NCBI RefSeq assembly: GCF_040438925.1
Contig: NZ_CP159258.1
Location: 2,804,001 to 2,868,000, forward strand
DNA length: 64,000 nucleotides
From: Pseudomonas sp. MYb327
GTDB lineage: Bacteria; Pseudomonadota; Gammaproteobacteria; Pseudomonadales; Pseudomonadaceae
Reading direction: 5' to 3'
Position 1 is the first letter of the stretch; each line of letters begins with the position of its first letter. Below the pieces are notes generated by a model that made no database searches, had not been told where the DNA came from, and saw nothing but the letters and a program-made list of their open reading frames with translations. Position numbers and translations under genes: made by a program. Below are positions 26,515 to 36,963 of this stretch, one piece after another.

Positions 26515-27603
26515 TCAGGTATTGGTTTTCAGCTTGGTCCACAGGCGCGTGGTCAAGCGCGCGATGGACGCCGGCAGATCCTCAACGGTGAACAGCTTGT
26601 CCATCACGTTTTTCGGAGGATATATCGCCAGGTCCTCTTTCACCGCCGGTACGACATAGGCATCCGCCGCACTGTTTGGATTAGCGTAGTGAATGCTGTT
26701 GCTGATGTTCGCAATCACTTGCGGGGTCAGCAGGTAATTCATGTACGCATAGCCATTCTTCTCGTGCGGCGCGCTCTTGGGCATGACCACCATGTCAAAC
26801 CACAGGGTGGAGCCCTCATCCGGGATCGCATAGGCAATGTCGATACCGTTCTTTGCTTCCTTGGCGCTGGCGGCAGCCTGCACGATGTCGCCGTTGAAAC
26901 CGATCACCGCGCAGACGTTGCCATTGGCCAGGTCGCTGATGTACTTGGAGGCGTGGAAGTACTGCACGTATGGGCGAATCTTCAGCAACGCCTGCTCGGC
27001 TTTTTTGTAATCCGCCGGCTCATGGCTATGGGGCGGCAAGCCCAGGTAGTTGAGGGTGATCGGCAGGACCTGCGTCGGGTTGTCGATGATCGCCACACCG
27101 CACTCGCTGAGTTTCTTGATGTTGGCCTCGTCGAAAAATAGGTTCCAGGAACGAGTGACATCAGTGCTGCCGAAGATCGCCTTGATCTTATCGACGTTAT
27201 AGCCGATGCCTGCGGTGCCCCACATGTACGGATAGCCGTACTGATTGCCTGGATCGTTGACCTCGAGTTTTTTCATCAAGGCCGGGTCGAGGTTTTTCCA
27301 GTTCGGCAGTTGGCTCTTGTCGAGCTTCTGGATCGCCCCGGCCTTGATCAGGCGTGACAAGAAGTGGTTCGACGGGCTGACCACGTCATAACCGGTATTG
27401 CCGGTCATCAACTTCGATTCCAGGACTTCGTTGCTGTCGTGAATGTCGTAGGTGGCCTTGATCCCCGTTTCCTTGGTGAAATTGGCCAGGGTGTCGTCGG
27501 CGATGTAGCCGTTCCAGTTGGAAATATTCACGGTTTCGTCGGCGTAAGCGGCTGCGCAAAACGTAGAGAGGACGGCCAGCAGGGAAACTGTATTGACGCG
27601 CAT
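26515..27603 (-). CDS. Periplasmic polyamine-type substrate-binding protein (PotF/SpuD-like)
   Basis: The protein has 362 aa with a signal peptide (cleavage near AAAYADE). It has the PotF/SpuD pattern ETVNISNWNGYIADDTLANF, YDVVSPSNHFLSRLIKAGA, YPYMWGTAGIGYN and WFDMVVMPKSAPH. It would bind putrescine, spermidine or a related polyamine. No ABC ATPase or permease gene is adjacent, so it is an orphan binding protein that may feed another transporter. It lies 44 bp downstream of the PuuB-like oxidase gene in the same direction. AAGGTG precedes the ATG. Confidence 0.85.
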   Translation of the reverse strand: MRVNTVSLLAVLSTFCAAAYADETVNISNWNGYIADDTLANFTKETGIKATYDIHDSNEVLESKLMTGNTGYDVVSPSNHFLSRLIKAGAIQKLDKSQLPNWKNLDPALMKKLEVNDPGNQYGYPYMWGTAGIGYNVDKIKAIFGSTDVTRSWNLFFDEANIKKLSECGVAIIDNPTQVLPITLNYLGLPPHSHEPADYKKAEQALLKIRPYVQYFHASKYISDLANGNVCAVIGFNGDIVQAAASAKEAKNGIDIAYAIPDEGSTLWFDMVVMPKSAPHEKNGYAYMNYLLTPQVIANISNSIHYANPNSAADAYVVPAVKEDLAIYPPKNVMDKLFTVEDLPASIARLTTRLWTKLKTNT

Positions 27604-27647
27604 GTTCGATCACCTTCGTGCTGAAGTGCTTTTATTGTGGGGGAGTT

Positions 27648-28949
27648 CTAGATTTCTGATTTGGCCCTGACCGACTCGACGCGCATGCGCAGCATGGCGC
27701 CGATGTCGAGAAAGGGCTTGGGTGGGAGCCAACCTGGGCGAGCCCGGTCCATGACCGATTGCAAAATCGGCGAGTCGACACCCGACGCCAGTTCTGCCAA
27801 TAACCGACCCCAAAGCGTGCCGCGAGCCACGCCCGAGCCATTGCAACCGGCCACGGCGAACACGCCCTCCTCGACCTTGGCAAAGTACGGCTGCCCGGAG
27901 CGCGAAGCGCTGAGGTGTCCGGTCCAGGTGTACTGAATGTCGTGTTCGTTCAGCATTGGGAAACGTCGCTGTAACCCCAGCACATGGTGCTTGCGGCGAG
28001 TCGCCAGCTCAGAGAGGGACAAGTCGTTGGCGCGGTATTCCGCGGTGTTGCGGATCATCACCCGGCGATCCGGGGTCAGGCGCACCGTGGCGCCTAATGG
28101 CCGGGTCGATAGCACGCCCCACGGCTCTGGGGCTCCGATGGCTTGAAACTCTTCGTCATTGAGCGGCCTTGTCAGGCTTGCGCTGAGTTCCATCGCAAAG
28201 GTGCCGCTGTCGCTGATGCCCGCCCTGGGAATAAAGGCATTCAGGCAGACCAGCACCTGTTTGGCCTCAATGCTGCCATTGATGCCGACGGCGCGAATGC
28301 GCCCATTGCCGATGCGTTGCAGGCGAGTGATCTCGGTGTTTTCAAACAGCGTCACCTTCTCCGGCAGCGCATCGAGCAAACCCTTCACGTACTTCGCCGG
28401 TTGCAACAGTGCATTGCCATTGCCGCACCAGATCGCGGATTGATAGTGACGAGTTCCCAGTTTCTCGATCAATTGCTCACCTTGCAGGAACTGCGCAGAA
28501 GCACCGACCGCGTGCAGCGTCTGCAACTTGGCCTCGACATGGCTCAACTTGCGCGGATCGCTGACGGCAAAGAAATACCCCGATTCACGGAAATCACATT
28601 CGATGCCATACCGGGCAATGCGCTTGCGCACCTCATCGCTGGCGGCGCGGGAAATCGACGTATCAACCTGAAAGTCGGCGAAACCTGAATGGCCTTGCAG
28701 TTCGGTTTCGGCTGGATGTTCGTGGGCCACCACGAAACCGGAATTGCGCGCGGATGCCCCTTGCGCGGCACGCTGGCGGTCGACAACCAGGATCCGGGCC
28801 TGAGGATGCATTTCTGCGAGTGAATGAGCGGCACTCAGGCCGGTGATCCCGGCACCAATCACCAGCCAATCGGCCTGTTGCTTGCCGCTGAGAGGATCAC
28901 GCTGCGGTGAATTCCCGGCTTGTGCAATCCAGCCACATACATTTTCCAT
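27648..28949 (-). CDS. FAD-dependent amine oxidase (gamma-glutamylputrescine oxidase PuuB-like)
   Basis: The protein has 433 aa, a DAO-type flavoprotein. The FAD dinucleotide fold is at WLVIGAGITGLSAAHSLAE, with the family motif GASARNSGFVVAHEH and the C-terminal FAVAGCNGSGVARGTLWG. The family oxidises the amine of gamma-glutamylputrescine or similar substrates to an aldehyde, releasing ammonia and peroxide. It is linked to the polyamine-binding protein gene behind it and divergent from a LysR regulator, giving a small polyamine-use unit without its own ligase; the GS-like gene at 5268 is in the same window. AGGTG is 4 nt before the ATG. Confidence 0.83.
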   Translation of the reverse strand: MENVCGWIAQAGNSPQRDPLSGKQQADWLVIGAGITGLSAAHSLAEMHPQARILVVDRQRAAQGASARNSGFVVAHEHPAETELQGHSGFADFQVDTSISRAASDEVRKRIARYGIECDFRESGYFFAVSDPRKLSHVEAKLQTLHAVGASAQFLQGEQLIEKLGTRHYQSAIWCGNGNALLQPAKYVKGLLDALPEKVTLFENTEITRLQRIGNGRIRAVGINGSIEAKQVLVCLNAFIPRAGISDSGTFAMELSASLTRPLNDEEFQAIGAPEPWGVLSTRPLGATVRLTPDRRVMIRNTAEYRANDLSLSELATRRKHHVLGLQRRFPMLNEHDIQYTWTGHLSASRSGQPYFAKVEEGVFAVAGCNGSGVARGTLWGRLLAELASGVDSPILQSVMDRARPGWLPPKPFLDIGAMLRMRVESVRAKSEI

Positions 28950-29108
28950 GCATCACCTCGTTGACTGTCGTTGCGCGAGTGACCTCGGCTCAAGCTGTAT
29001 GCTTGATTTGCATGATCGGTTTGAGATAACACTCGCCAGAGCTCGAATCTAAAGGCTCTTGATGGTCGCAACCAACGTTATTAAATCATTCAGGTATTCT
29101 GAAAACGC

Positions 29109-29993
29109 ATGGATAAAATTCGCCACGTTCCTTCGCTCCAGGGCTTGCAAGCATTGGTTGAAGTTGCCGATTCCGGCAGTTTCACCCAAGCGGCGCAAAC
29201 GCTGTGCCTGACCCAGAGCGCGGTGAGCCGGAAAATCCAGCAATTGGAGAGTCACTTCGGCGTCGCGATGTTCCTCAGGAACAGCCGCAGCCTGCGCCTG
29301 ACACCCGAGGGCGAACAGGTGCTCGCCTCTGCGCGGAATATGCTTGAACAACTCAAAGCCCTTGAAGACCGGATCGCCCCGCAGAAACGCCCGTTCCGCA
29401 TCCGCATGCATGTGTCGTTGGCGGTGCGCTGGTTGCTGCCCAGGCTCGGCGACTTTTACCGGCATCATCCGGAGGTTCCGCTGGCGATCGAAACCGTGGC
29501 GACCGAAGTGGTCGAGCCGGCCAGCGACAGTGACGCCTACATCCTCTATCTGCCGCAGCCGTCCGGCGCGGCGGATTGCCTGACGCTGTTCGAGGAGGCG
29601 CTGGTGCCGGTGTGCGCACCGGGCCTGGCCGTGGCATCGCTGGAGGAACTGCCCGGCTTCGCCCTGCTGCACCGATCAGCCGACAGGAATGACTGGAAAA
29701 ACTGGCTGGGCGCCAATGGCGGCAAGGCGCTGGGGGAGTTTCGGCACATCCCCTTCAACCTCGATGAACTGGCACTCGATGCCGCCGCGCGTGGATTGGG
29801 TGTGGCCATGACCGACATGACCCTGGCGGGCGAGTCAATCGAGCGAGGGGTGCTGGTCGTACCGTTCGGCGAACCGTTGAAGACCCGAGGGGTGTATTCG
29901 TTGTGCCTGCAACCGTCGGCGGCGTCGCATCCGGCGTGCGGGCCGGTGATGCAGTGGTTTGCCGAGCAGGCCGTCTCACCTCACAACCTGTAG
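29109..29993 (+). CDS. LysR-family transcriptional regulator (GcvA-like)
   Basis: The protein has 294 aa. The N-terminal winged HTH is PSLQGLQALVEVADSGSFTQAAQTLCLTQSAVSRKIQQLE, broken here only by normal family variation, followed by the periplasmic-binding-like effector domain. It diverges from the PuuB-like oxidase gene across 158 bp, so it most likely controls that unit. The ribosome site is weak. Its TAG stop lies inside a perfect 28-bp palindrome. Confidence 0.88.
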   Translation: MDKIRHVPSLQGLQALVEVADSGSFTQAAQTLCLTQSAVSRKIQQLESHFGVAMFLRNSRSLRLTPEGEQVLASARNMLEQLKALEDRIAPQKRPFRIRMHVSLAVRWLLPRLGDFYRHHPEVPLAIETVATEVVEPASDSDAYILYLPQPSGAADCLTLFEEALVPVCAPGLAVASLEELPGFALLHRSADRNDWKNWLGANGGKALGEFRHIPFNLDELALDAAARGLGVAMTDMTLAGESIERGVLVVPFGEPLKTRGVYSLCLQPSAASHPACGPVMQWFAEQAVSPHNL

Positions 29994-30014
29994 GAGCAAG
30001 CTTGCTCCTACAGG
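29987..30014. terminator. Perfect 28-bp palindrome, likely bidirectional terminator
   Basis: CCTGTAGGAGCAAG is followed directly by its exact complement. It spans the LysR stop codon (29991-29993) and ends 7 bp before the tctA stop on the other strand. It resembles a collapsed single REP hairpin. Confidence 0.7.
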
Positions 30015-30020
30015 ATTTGC

Positions 30021-31529
30021 TCAGTCGTCTTCATGCAACTTGATCCCACGCTTATGCAGCAGATACGGCACCACCAACACCAGCAGCGTCAGGGCCAGGA
30101 AGAATGCCGAGATCGGTTGGGTCACGAAGATCATCCAGTCGCCCTCGCTGATGGACAGGGCGTTGCGCAACTGCTTCTCGGCCATTGGCCCCAACAGCAT
30201 GCCCACGATCACCGGCGCGACCGGGAAATCGAACCGCCGCATCAACACACCTGCCCAGCCGATGCCCAACATCAGAAACAGGTCGAAGGAAGAATGGCGC
30301 ATGCCGTACACACCGATGGTGGCGAACACCAGAATCCCGGCGTTCAAGTACGGCCGGGGGATTTGCAGAAGTTTGACCCACAAACCCACCAGCGGCAGGT
30401 TCAACACCAGCAGGATGACGTTGCCGATATACAGCGACGCGACCAGGGTCCAGACCAGATCGGCGGAGGTTTCGAAGAGCATCGGCCCTGGTTGCAGGTT
30501 GTAGTTCTGGAACGCCGCCAGCAGAATCGCCGCAGTGGCAGACGTCGGTATTCCGAGGGTCAGCAGCGGCACCAATGACCCGGTGGCGCTGGCGTTGTTG
30601 GCGGCTTCCGGGCCGGCCACGCCTTCAATGGCGCCCTCGCCTTTGTTGGCGGAAAACTCCTTCGCAAACTTGCTGAGCTTGCGTTCGGTGGAATAGGACA
30701 GAAACGTCGGGATCTCCGCGCCACCAGCCGGAATCGAGCCGAACGGAAAACCGATCAACGTGCCTCTCAGCCAGGCGGGCACCGAGCGTTTCCAGTCAGC
30801 GCGGGTCATCCACATCGAGGTCATGCGGTGCCGCCCCTCTGTTTGCTCTTTTTGATAGAGCAAGCTGTACAGCGCTTCGCCGACCGCGAACAACCCGACC
30901 GCAACCAGCACCACTTCGATGCCATCCACCAACTCGGGCACGCCCAGGGTGTAGCGCGCGATTCCCGAAGTCGAGTCCAGGCCGATCAAGCCGATGACCA
31001 GCCCGATGCCCAGCGAGGCAAAGCCGCGCAGCATGGAGGCGCCGAGCACCGCCGACACGGTGGTGAAGGACAACACCAGAATCGCGAAATACTCCGCCGG
31101 CCCGAAATTCAGCGCCAGCCTGGCCACCACCGGTGCGAACAGGGTCAGCAAGATCGTGGCGATGGTGCCGGCCACAAACGAACCTATCGCCGCCGTCGCC
31201 AGGGCCGGCCCTGCCCGGCCATTGCGCGCCATGAGGTTGCCTTCCAGCGCCGTGACCATGGAGGACGACTCACCCGGTGTATTGAGCAAAATCGAGGTAG
31301 TGGAACCGCCAAACTGCGCGCCGTAATAGATCCCGGCGAACATGATCAGGGCGCCTGTGGGATCGACCTTGGCGGTGATTGGCAGCAACAAGGCCACCGT
31401 CAGCGCCGGCCCAATGCCCGGCAAGACGCCGATGGCGGTCCCCAGCAGGCAGCCGATAAATCCCCACATCAGATTGATTGGCGTCAGCGCCGCGGAAAAC
31501 CCCATCAACAGGCTTGAGAGTATGTCCAC
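30021..31529 (-). CDS. tctA: Tripartite tricarboxylate transporter large permease TctA
   Basis: The protein has 502 aa with about 12 membrane helices. It has the TctA family signatures [41 protein letters not shown] and [16 protein letters not shown]. It starts with GTG at 31529 with AAGGAG 7 nt upstream. It is the last gene of tctCBA, which uses a proton or sodium gradient to import a tri- or dicarboxylate such as citrate. No TctDE two-component genes or OpdH porin are adjacent. Confidence 0.93.
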   Translation of the reverse strand: MDILSSLLMGFSAALTPINLMWGFIGCLLGTAIGVLPGIGPALTVALLLPITAKVDPTGALIMFAGIYYGAQFGGSTTSILLNTPGESSSMVTALEGNLMARNGRAGPALATAAIGSFVAGTIATILLTLFAPVVARLALNFGPAEYFAILVLSFTTVSAVLGASMLRGFASLGIGLVIGLIGLDSTSGIARYTLGVPELVDGIEVVLVAVGLFAVGEALYSLLYQKEQTEGRHRMTSMWMTRADWKRSVPAWLRGTLIGFPFGSIPAGGAEIPTFLSYSTERKLSKFAKEFSANKGEGAIEGVAGPEAANNASATGSLVPLLTLGIPTSATAAILLAAFQNYNLQPGPMLFETSADLVWTLVASLYIGNVILLVLNLPLVGLWVKLLQIPRPYLNAGILVFATIGVYGMRHSSFDLFLMLGIGWAGVLMRRFDFPVAPVIVGMLLGPMAEKQLRNALSISEGDWMIFVTQPISAFFLALTLLVLVVPYLLHKRGIKLHEDD

Positions 31530-31551
31530 GCTCGATCTCCTTGGGCCCGGG

Positions 31552-32040
31552 TCAAATCCAGGCGTTGACCAGCGGCGGCAGGGAAACCCCCAGCCCGGCG
31601 TTGAACAGCCAGTAAATCGGCAGGGTCAAGGCGATGCCAATGGCGAGATCCCGCAGCGGATGGCGACTGCCAAAACCCCGTGCGGCGCAGACAAACAGCA
31701 GCGCGCCAGCCAATACGAAGCCGATAACGTTGATGAGCACGGCAACGCCGACCAGCCCGCCAGTCACCCAGGCTGCACCAGCCTTGCCGCCGGGGATGGT
31801 GCCCTGGTCGCCGCCATTATCCAGTTCACGGAAACCGCCGCTGGCGGCCTGGTAACTGAGCAACACGCCGACCACGCCCAGGAATGCCGCGACGACGTAG
31901 GGATAGACGTAGGCCGGCAGAATGACAAAGCCCATTTCCGGTGGAAAGCGATAGGCCCCCACGGCCAACACGATGCTGAGGGCGATCAGGCCAATGCCGA
32001 TCGCCAGTTGCGCCGGAACCACTGCACGCGGCCAGGCCAT
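31552..32040 (-). CDS. tctB: Tripartite tricarboxylate transporter small permease TctB
   Basis: The protein has 162 aa with four hydrophobic helices, the typical small-subunit size. The start at 32040 is one base after the tctC stop (TGA-G-ATG), indicating coupling; the frame upstream of it overlaps tctC and was ignored. Sequence conservation of TctB is low, so context decides the call. Confidence 0.85.
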   Translation of the reverse strand: MAWPRAVVPAQLAIGIGLIALSIVLAVGAYRFPPEMGFVILPAYVYPYVVAAFLGVVGVLLSYQAASGGFRELDNGGDQGTIPGGKAGAAWVTGGLVGVAVLINVIGFVLAGALLFVCAARGFGSRHPLRDLAIGIALTLPIYWLFNAGLGVSLPPLVNAWI

Positions 32041-32041
32041 C

Positions 32042-33007
32042 TCAAAGCAGCCCCACCTTGACCAGCATCGCACGCAACCGCACGTGCTCTTCGTCGACGA
32101 ATTTGCCGAAGTCATCACCGGTCAGCACGCTGGGCGACCACGCATTGGTTTTGATATTTTCCTGCCAGACTTTGCTGTTGCTGGCGGCCACTACTGCGTC
32201 GGTCACTTCCTTCCGCTGCTCGGGTGTGAGGCCTGCTGCGCCATAGACACCGCGCCAGTTGCCGATGACCACGTCGTAGCCTTTTTCTTTCAGAGTCGGC
32301 GCATCGATCTCGGGAACACGCTCAGGCGCGCCGATGGCGAGAACACGGATCTGGCCGTTCTTGATGTATTGGCCGAGCTCGGCATACCCGCCGGTGAGCA
32401 CTTTGATCTGACCGCCCAACACCTGGGCTACCACTTCACCCCCGCCGCCGGTGGCGATGTAATTGACCTTGTTGACCGGGACATCGAGCTTGCCCGCCAG
32501 CTCGGCGATGCCGATGTGGTCGATGGATCCCTTGGAACCCCCGCCCCAGGTAATGCTGGACGGTTTGGCCTTGAAGTCGGTGATCAGCTCTTCAAGGGTT
32601 TTGTATGGCGACTCTTTGCGCACGGCAATCACGTTGTATTCGGTGAACAGACGGGCAATCGGCGTCACGTCTTTCAAGGTGATTTGCGGTTTGTTCTGTT
32701 CGATGCCCGCAACCATGATCGCGCCCACCACCAGCAGCGCGTTCGGGTCGCCCTTGGTGCTGTTGGCAAATTGCGCAAGCCCCAGCGTTCCCCCGGCGCC
32801 ACCCTTGTTCTCGAATGTCGTGGATTTGGCCACGTTGGCTTCGATCAGGGCTTTACCCAACACCCGCGCAGTCTGGTCGTAACCGCCGCCCACAGAGCCT
32901 GGGGCCATGAACTTCACGGTGTCCAGCGCGAACGCGGGGGTGGCGAGAGCAGCAGCGGTGAGACCAACAGCCAGGTAGCGACTGAAGCGGCTGAACAAAG
33001 CGGACAT
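32042..33007 (-). CDS. tctC: Tripartite tricarboxylate transporter substrate-binding protein TctC
   Basis: The protein has 321 aa with a signal peptide (YLAVGLTAAALATPAFA). The Bug/TctC family pattern is visible in VKFMAPGSVGGGYDQTARVLGKAL, GGAGGTLGLAQFA and the ligand loop WGGGSKGSIDHIG. It captures the carboxylate in the periplasm for TctAB. GGGAGG lies 7 nt before the ATG at 33007. Confidence 0.9.
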   Translation of the reverse strand: MSALFSRFSRYLAVGLTAAALATPAFALDTVKFMAPGSVGGGYDQTARVLGKALIEANVAKSTTFENKGGAGGTLGLAQFANSTKGDPNALLVVGAIMVAGIEQNKPQITLKDVTPIARLFTEYNVIAVRKESPYKTLEELITDFKAKPSSITWGGGSKGSIDHIGIAELAGKLDVPVNKVNYIATGGGGEVVAQVLGGQIKVLTGGYAELGQYIKNGQIRVLAIGAPERVPEIDAPTLKEKGYDVVIGNWRGVYGAAGLTPEQRKEVTDAVVAASNSKVWQENIKTNAWSPSVLTGDDFGKFVDEEHVRLRAMLVKVGLL

Positions 33008-33589
33008 GGTGTACCTCCCTCTTACATTGTTTTTATGGGTGCCAACTGCGCTTCGATCAGAACGCGAGTCCTGCTCAATACACATGACCTGCGGATAAGC
33101 GTAGGCCATGGTTCTGATTGGCGTTCTTTCAGTTTTTGGAGAGCGCTTTGGGATTGGGTGAATATCCGTTATTGGGGGCCGTCCTGATCAGAAGCCTGTA
33201 CGCATCCCCCCGTAGGAGCTGGCTTGCCAGCGATGGCGCCCGTCAGGTCAATCAAGTGTCGACTGACACACCGCCATCGCCGGCAAGACGGGCTCCTACA
33301 GATACGCGGGATTTGTCTGCACCATTTCCTGAGGGCAAACGCAGTTCCCCTGTAGGCGCTGGCTTGCCAGCGATAGCGCCCGTTCAGTCAATCAAGTGTC
33401 GACTGACACACCGCCATCGCCGGCAGGCCTGCTCCCACAGGGAATGTGTATAACCGCTTTGAAGAAAGCTCATTACAAACATGTCATCAAGTTGTCAGCC
33501 TACTCAACACCCTCGCTCCCTACAGTGAACCCGTCAGTCACCCACACCGGATGACACACCTGCCACTGAAGAAAACAAGGGTCCCCACC
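33008..33589. other. Intergenic stretch with two tandem REPINs
   Basis: These 582 bp lie between the divergent tctC and hydrolase genes. It holds two type A REPINs (33211-33300 and 33349-33442) whose inner sequences are nearly identical and whose starts are 138 bp apart, so one arose from the other by duplication. No gene or RNA is seen; promoters for tctCBA and the hydrolase lie at the two ends. Confidence 0.65.
33211..33442. repeat. Pair of type A REPINs in tandem
   Basis: Each has arms related to GTAGGAGCTGGCTTGCCAGCGAT and a shared centre containing CAATCAAGTGTCGACTGACA. The 138-bp step is like the 134-bp steps seen at 92-361 and 51026-51994. Confidence 0.85.
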
Positions 33590-34360
33590 ATGAAACCATT
33601 GAGCAAACTCTGCCTGATAGCCGCCAGCCTGTTCATGCTGGGCAGCGGTTCCGCCATGGCCGCCAGCACCGCGTCGGTCAAGGCCAATAACGTCGTGCTG
33701 GTGCACGGCTCCTGGGCCGACGGCTCCAGTTGGTCGGACGTGATCGCCCGCTTGCAGGCTGCCGGATTGCACGTCACTGCAGTGCAGAATCCGCTGACTT
33801 CGGTGGCGGATGACGTAGCCGCGACTCAACGGGTCCTCGATCAGCAGGACGGCCCGACCGTACTGGTCGGCCACTCCTACGCCGGCACGGTGGTCAGTGA
33901 GGCCGGGGTCAATCCGAAAGTCAGTTCACTGGTGTACGTCGCCGCCCGGGCGCCGGATGCCGGGGAAGACTTTGTCGCCCTTTCGGCCAAATATCCGACC
34001 ATGCCCGTGCGCGCCGGCACCGAAGAGCACGACGGTTTCATCAGCCTCAAGCAGGACGCCTTCCTCAAGTACTTCGCCAGTGACGTGGCCCACGACAGGG
34101 CGATGCAACTTTTCGCCGAGCAGCAACCGATCGCCAAGACCCTGTTCACCGACCGCACCACCGCCGCGGCCTGGCACACCAAGCCGTCGTGGTACGCGGT
34201 GTCCAGCCAGGACCAGACCATCAACCCGGACCTGGAACGTTTCCTCGCCAAGCGCATGGACGCGACCACCATCGAATTGCCGTCGAGCCACTTGTCGCTG
34301 GTGTCCCATTCCAAGGAAATCGCCGACCTGATCCTCGCTGCCGCCGGTCGCCAGTCGTAA
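33590..34360 (+). CDS. Secreted alpha/beta hydrolase (esterase-like, AB_hydrolase_6)
   Basis: The protein has 256 aa with a signal peptide (LCLIAASLFMLGSGSAMAAS). The mature part begins NNVVLVHGSWADGSSW and has the nucleophile elbow VGHSYAGTVV and the C-terminal base in LPSSHLSLVSHSKE. It resembles small plant-type esterases/hydroxynitrile-lyase-like hydrolases common in pseudomonads. The physiological substrate is unknown. AAGG lies upstream of the ATG at 33590. It stands alone upstream of the DUF2790 gene and the two-component system. Confidence 0.8.
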   Translation: MKPLSKLCLIAASLFMLGSGSAMAASTASVKANNVVLVHGSWADGSSWSDVIARLQAAGLHVTAVQNPLTSVADDVAATQRVLDQQDGPTVLVGHSYAGTVVSEAGVNPKVSSLVYVAARAPDAGEDFVALSAKYPTMPVRAGTEEHDGFISLKQDAFLKYFASDVAHDRAMQLFAEQQPIAKTLFTDRTTAAAWHTKPSWYAVSSQDQTINPDLERFLAKRMDATTIELPSSHLSLVSHSKEIADLILAAAGRQS

Positions 34361-34488
34361 TCACACACCCTTTCATTACAACTTTGTAATCAACCTGTTG
34401 GTGGGCTGTCCAGATCGCCTGGTTAACCTGAACTCACTGTCAGGCAACACTTCGGCAGCCACCACACACCTGAATAGAGAGACTGATC

Positions 34489-34746
34489 ATGAAACTGTAC
34501 ATCCTCGGTTTTGCCGCCCTCCTCGCCACTGGCTCGGCGTTTGCCGATACCCAGAGCAGCGCTCCGGTGATCCACGACAAAGATGCCGCCTTCGTCCATC
34601 TCGACGTGGCCAAAGTGTTGGGCGAAACCGACATTTCGCAACAGTGCGGCATCATCCCCGCCCAACTGAATTACCTCGATCGCCAGGGTCGTCAGCACGA
34701 ACTGGACTACCTCGTTCAAGGCAGCGGTTGCACGAATGATCATTGA
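34489..34746 (+). CDS. Small periplasmic DUF2790 protein
   Basis: The protein has 85 aa with a signal peptide (LYILGFAALLATGSAFADT). The mature part has two Cys residues (QQCGIIPAQLNYLDRQGRQHELDYLVQGSGC) that may form a disulfide, as in the DUF2790 family of fluorescent pseudomonads. These small proteins are often next to metal-responsive regulators, as here with a CopRS-like pair 112 bp downstream. Function is unknown. Confidence 0.8.
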   Translation: MKLYILGFAALLATGSAFADTQSSAPVIHDKDAAFVHLDVAKVLGETDISQQCGIIPAQLNYLDRQGRQHELDYLVQGSGCTNDH

Positions 34747-34858
34747 TCGCCACCCCCGCGTACCGGCAAATGAACGGGCTACACTGGCGACAACGCACGC
34801 CGCCGTGGCCCGCCTGCGCGCCACCGACTTTTGCTGACACCGAACCAGGCAGAATCCC

Positions 34859-35530
34859 ATGAACATTCTCGTCGTCGAAGATGAACCCAAGGCCGGTAAT
34901 TACCTGCTCAACGGCTTGCAGGAACTCGGTTATTCCGTGAGCCTGGCGCGCGACGGCGTCGATGGCTTGCACCTGGCTCTGGAACACGATTTCGACGTGA
35001 TCGTGCTGGACGTGATGATGCCGAAGATGGATGGCTGGGAAGTCCTGCGTCGCTTGCGCAAGGAGGCCGACACGCCGGTGCTGTTCCTCACCGCCCGCGA
35101 TGACATCGCCGACCGCATCAAGGGCCTCGAACTGGGCGCCGACGATTACCTGATCAAACCCTTTTCTTTCGCCGAACTGGTAGCCCGACTGCGCACCCTT
35201 ACCCGCCGTGGCCCAACGCGAGAAGAAGAACAGCTGCAAATCGACGACTTGCAGATCGACGTGCTCAAACGCCGCGTCACTCGCGCCGGCGTGCGCATCA
35301 CACTGACCAACAAGGAATTCGCTCTGTTGCACCTGTTCGCCACGCACCAGGGCGAGGTGCTGTCGCGTTCGATGATCGCGTCGCGGGTCTGGGACATGAA
35401 TTTCGACAGTGACACCAACGTGGTGGACGTCGCCGTGCGCCGGCTGCGGATGAAGATCGACGATCCGTTCCCGCTCAAGCTGATCCACAGCGTGCGCGGC
35501 ATCGGCTACCGCTTCGATACACAGCCATGA
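34859..35530 (+). CDS. Heavy-metal-type response regulator (CopR/CusR/IrlR family)
   Basis: The protein has 223 aa, OmpR-type. The receiver has [12 protein letters not shown], phospho-acceptor Asp51 in [13 protein letters not shown] and the Lys in [10 protein letters not shown]. The winged helix ends with [15 protein letters not shown] and SVRGIGYRF. The KAGNYL variant and overall pattern place it with copper/heavy-metal regulators. It overlaps the kinase gene by 4 bp. The upstream DUF2790 gene is a likely target. Confidence 0.85.
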   Translation: MNILVVEDEPKAGNYLLNGLQELGYSVSLARDGVDGLHLALEHDFDVIVLDVMMPKMDGWEVLRRLRKEADTPVLFLTARDDIADRIKGLELGADDYLIKPFSFAELVARLRTLTRRGPTREEEQLQIDDLQIDVLKRRVTRAGVRITLTNKEFALLHLFATHQGEVLSRSMIASRVWDMNFDSDTNVVDVAVRRLRMKIDDPFPLKLIHSVRGIGYRFDTQP

Positions 35531-36939
35531 GCGCACTGTCCCGCCTTCGCCATTCCCTGACGCTGCGTCTGGCGCTGGTGTTCGCCTTTTTGGCATTTGT
35601 ATCGCTGACCCTGCTCGGCGTAGCGCTGTACCACGACCTGGAGCGCGAGTTGATCCGCCGCGACGACGCCGCGCTGGTGACGCGCATCGATCAACTGCGC
35701 ACGTTCCTCAACGACAGCAACACCCTGGAACTGATCCGCACCAAACCGGCGTTGTTCCAGAACATGCTCGGCAACCGCGAGGCGCTATTGACCATCGGCG
35801 CCCCCGGGCAACCGCCCTTGCTGGAGGTCAACCCGGGCAAACTGCACACCCCCGCGTTAGCGCCGATGCCCATTGATCACCCATTAAGCTTGAGCGACGT
35901 GCAGCACTTGCCCAGCGTCGACGGCGTGCCCTTTTCGGCGCTGGCGGCAACCATCGACACCGGCGACCAGGGCATTCTGCAAGTGCTCACCGGGCGCCTG
36001 ATGACCGAGCGCACCGCCGTGCTCGCCAGTTACCGCTTCAACGTTTATCTGTTCGCCAGCGTGGCGGCGATTCTATTGGCGTTGTCCGGCTATGTACTGG
36101 TTGATCGCGGCCTGCTGCCCGTTCGGCATTTGGCGCGACATGCTCAAGGCATCGGCGTCGGCAACCTCAACGAGCGCCTCGACAGCCGGGATGCGCCGCT
36201 GGAGCTATTGCCGATGATCGAGGCCTTTAACGCCATGCTCGATCGACTGGGCAAGGGCTTCGTGCAGTTGGGCCAGGTGTCGACCGACATGGCCCATGAA
36301 TTGCGCACGCCGATCAACAACCTGCTCGGCGAAACCCAGGTCGCGTTGCAGCAGAATCGCAGCATCGAAGCCTATCAACAGTTGCTCGCCTCCAATGTCG
36401 AGGAACTCGAACGCCTGGCGCGGATGCTCGATAACATGCTGTTTCTGGCACGCACCGACCCGGCCAGTGCCCTGCGCCAACGCCAAGAGCTGGTCGCCGC
36501 CGAGGAAATGGAACGCATGGCCGACTATTTCGAAGGGCTCGCGGCCGATGTCGGCATCCGTATCAATGCCCAGGGCAGCGGATTGATCTGGGCCGAACCG
36601 ATGCTGCTGCGCCGCGCCATGGCCAACCTGTGTTCCAACGCGATCAAGTACGGCGCGCCTGACTCCGAGCTGCACATCAGCGCCGCACCGAGGGCCGACG
36701 GCATCCGTTTGCAGGTACGCAACCATGGCCAGACCATCCCCGCCGAACACCTGCCCAGGCTGTTCGAGCGCTTCTACCGGGTCGACGAATCCCGCGAACG
36801 CTCGGCGCAATCCAATGGTTTGGGACTGTCGATCGTGGCGACGATCATGCAATTGCATAACGGCGCCTACAGTGTCAGCAGTGCTGACGGGGTTACCTGC
36901 TTTGAGTTGTTTTTCCCGGCGCGGCGACCGGGTGAATAA
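35527..36939 (+). CDS. Heavy-metal-type sensor histidine kinase (CopS/CusS family)
   Basis: The protein has 470 aa. Two membrane helices (about 13-35 and 170-192) flank a periplasmic sensor, followed by HAMP, the H-box [15 protein letters not shown], an N-box [12 protein letters not shown] and a G-box region with [13 protein letters not shown]. It should phosphorylate the overlapping upstream response regulator. No metal efflux genes are in the window. Confidence 0.85.
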   Translation: MSALSRLRHSLTLRLALVFAFLAFVSLTLLGVALYHDLERELIRRDDAALVTRIDQLRTFLNDSNTLELIRTKPALFQNMLGNREALLTIGAPGQPPLLEVNPGKLHTPALAPMPIDHPLSLSDVQHLPSVDGVPFSALAATIDTGDQGILQVLTGRLMTERTAVLASYRFNVYLFASVAAILLALSGYVLVDRGLLPVRHLARHAQGIGVGNLNERLDSRDAPLELLPMIEAFNAMLDRLGKGFVQLGQVSTDMAHELRTPINNLLGETQVALQQNRSIEAYQQLLASNVEELERLARMLDNMLFLARTDPASALRQRQELVAAEEMERMADYFEGLAADVGIRINAQGSGLIWAEPMLLRRAMANLCSNAIKYGAPDSELHISAAPRADGIRLQVRNHGQTIPAEHLPRLFERFYRVDESRERSAQSNGLGLSIVATIMQLHNGAYSVSSADGVTCFELFFPARRPGE

Positions 36940-36963
36940 CGACCATTGAAAGAACAACGCGCA

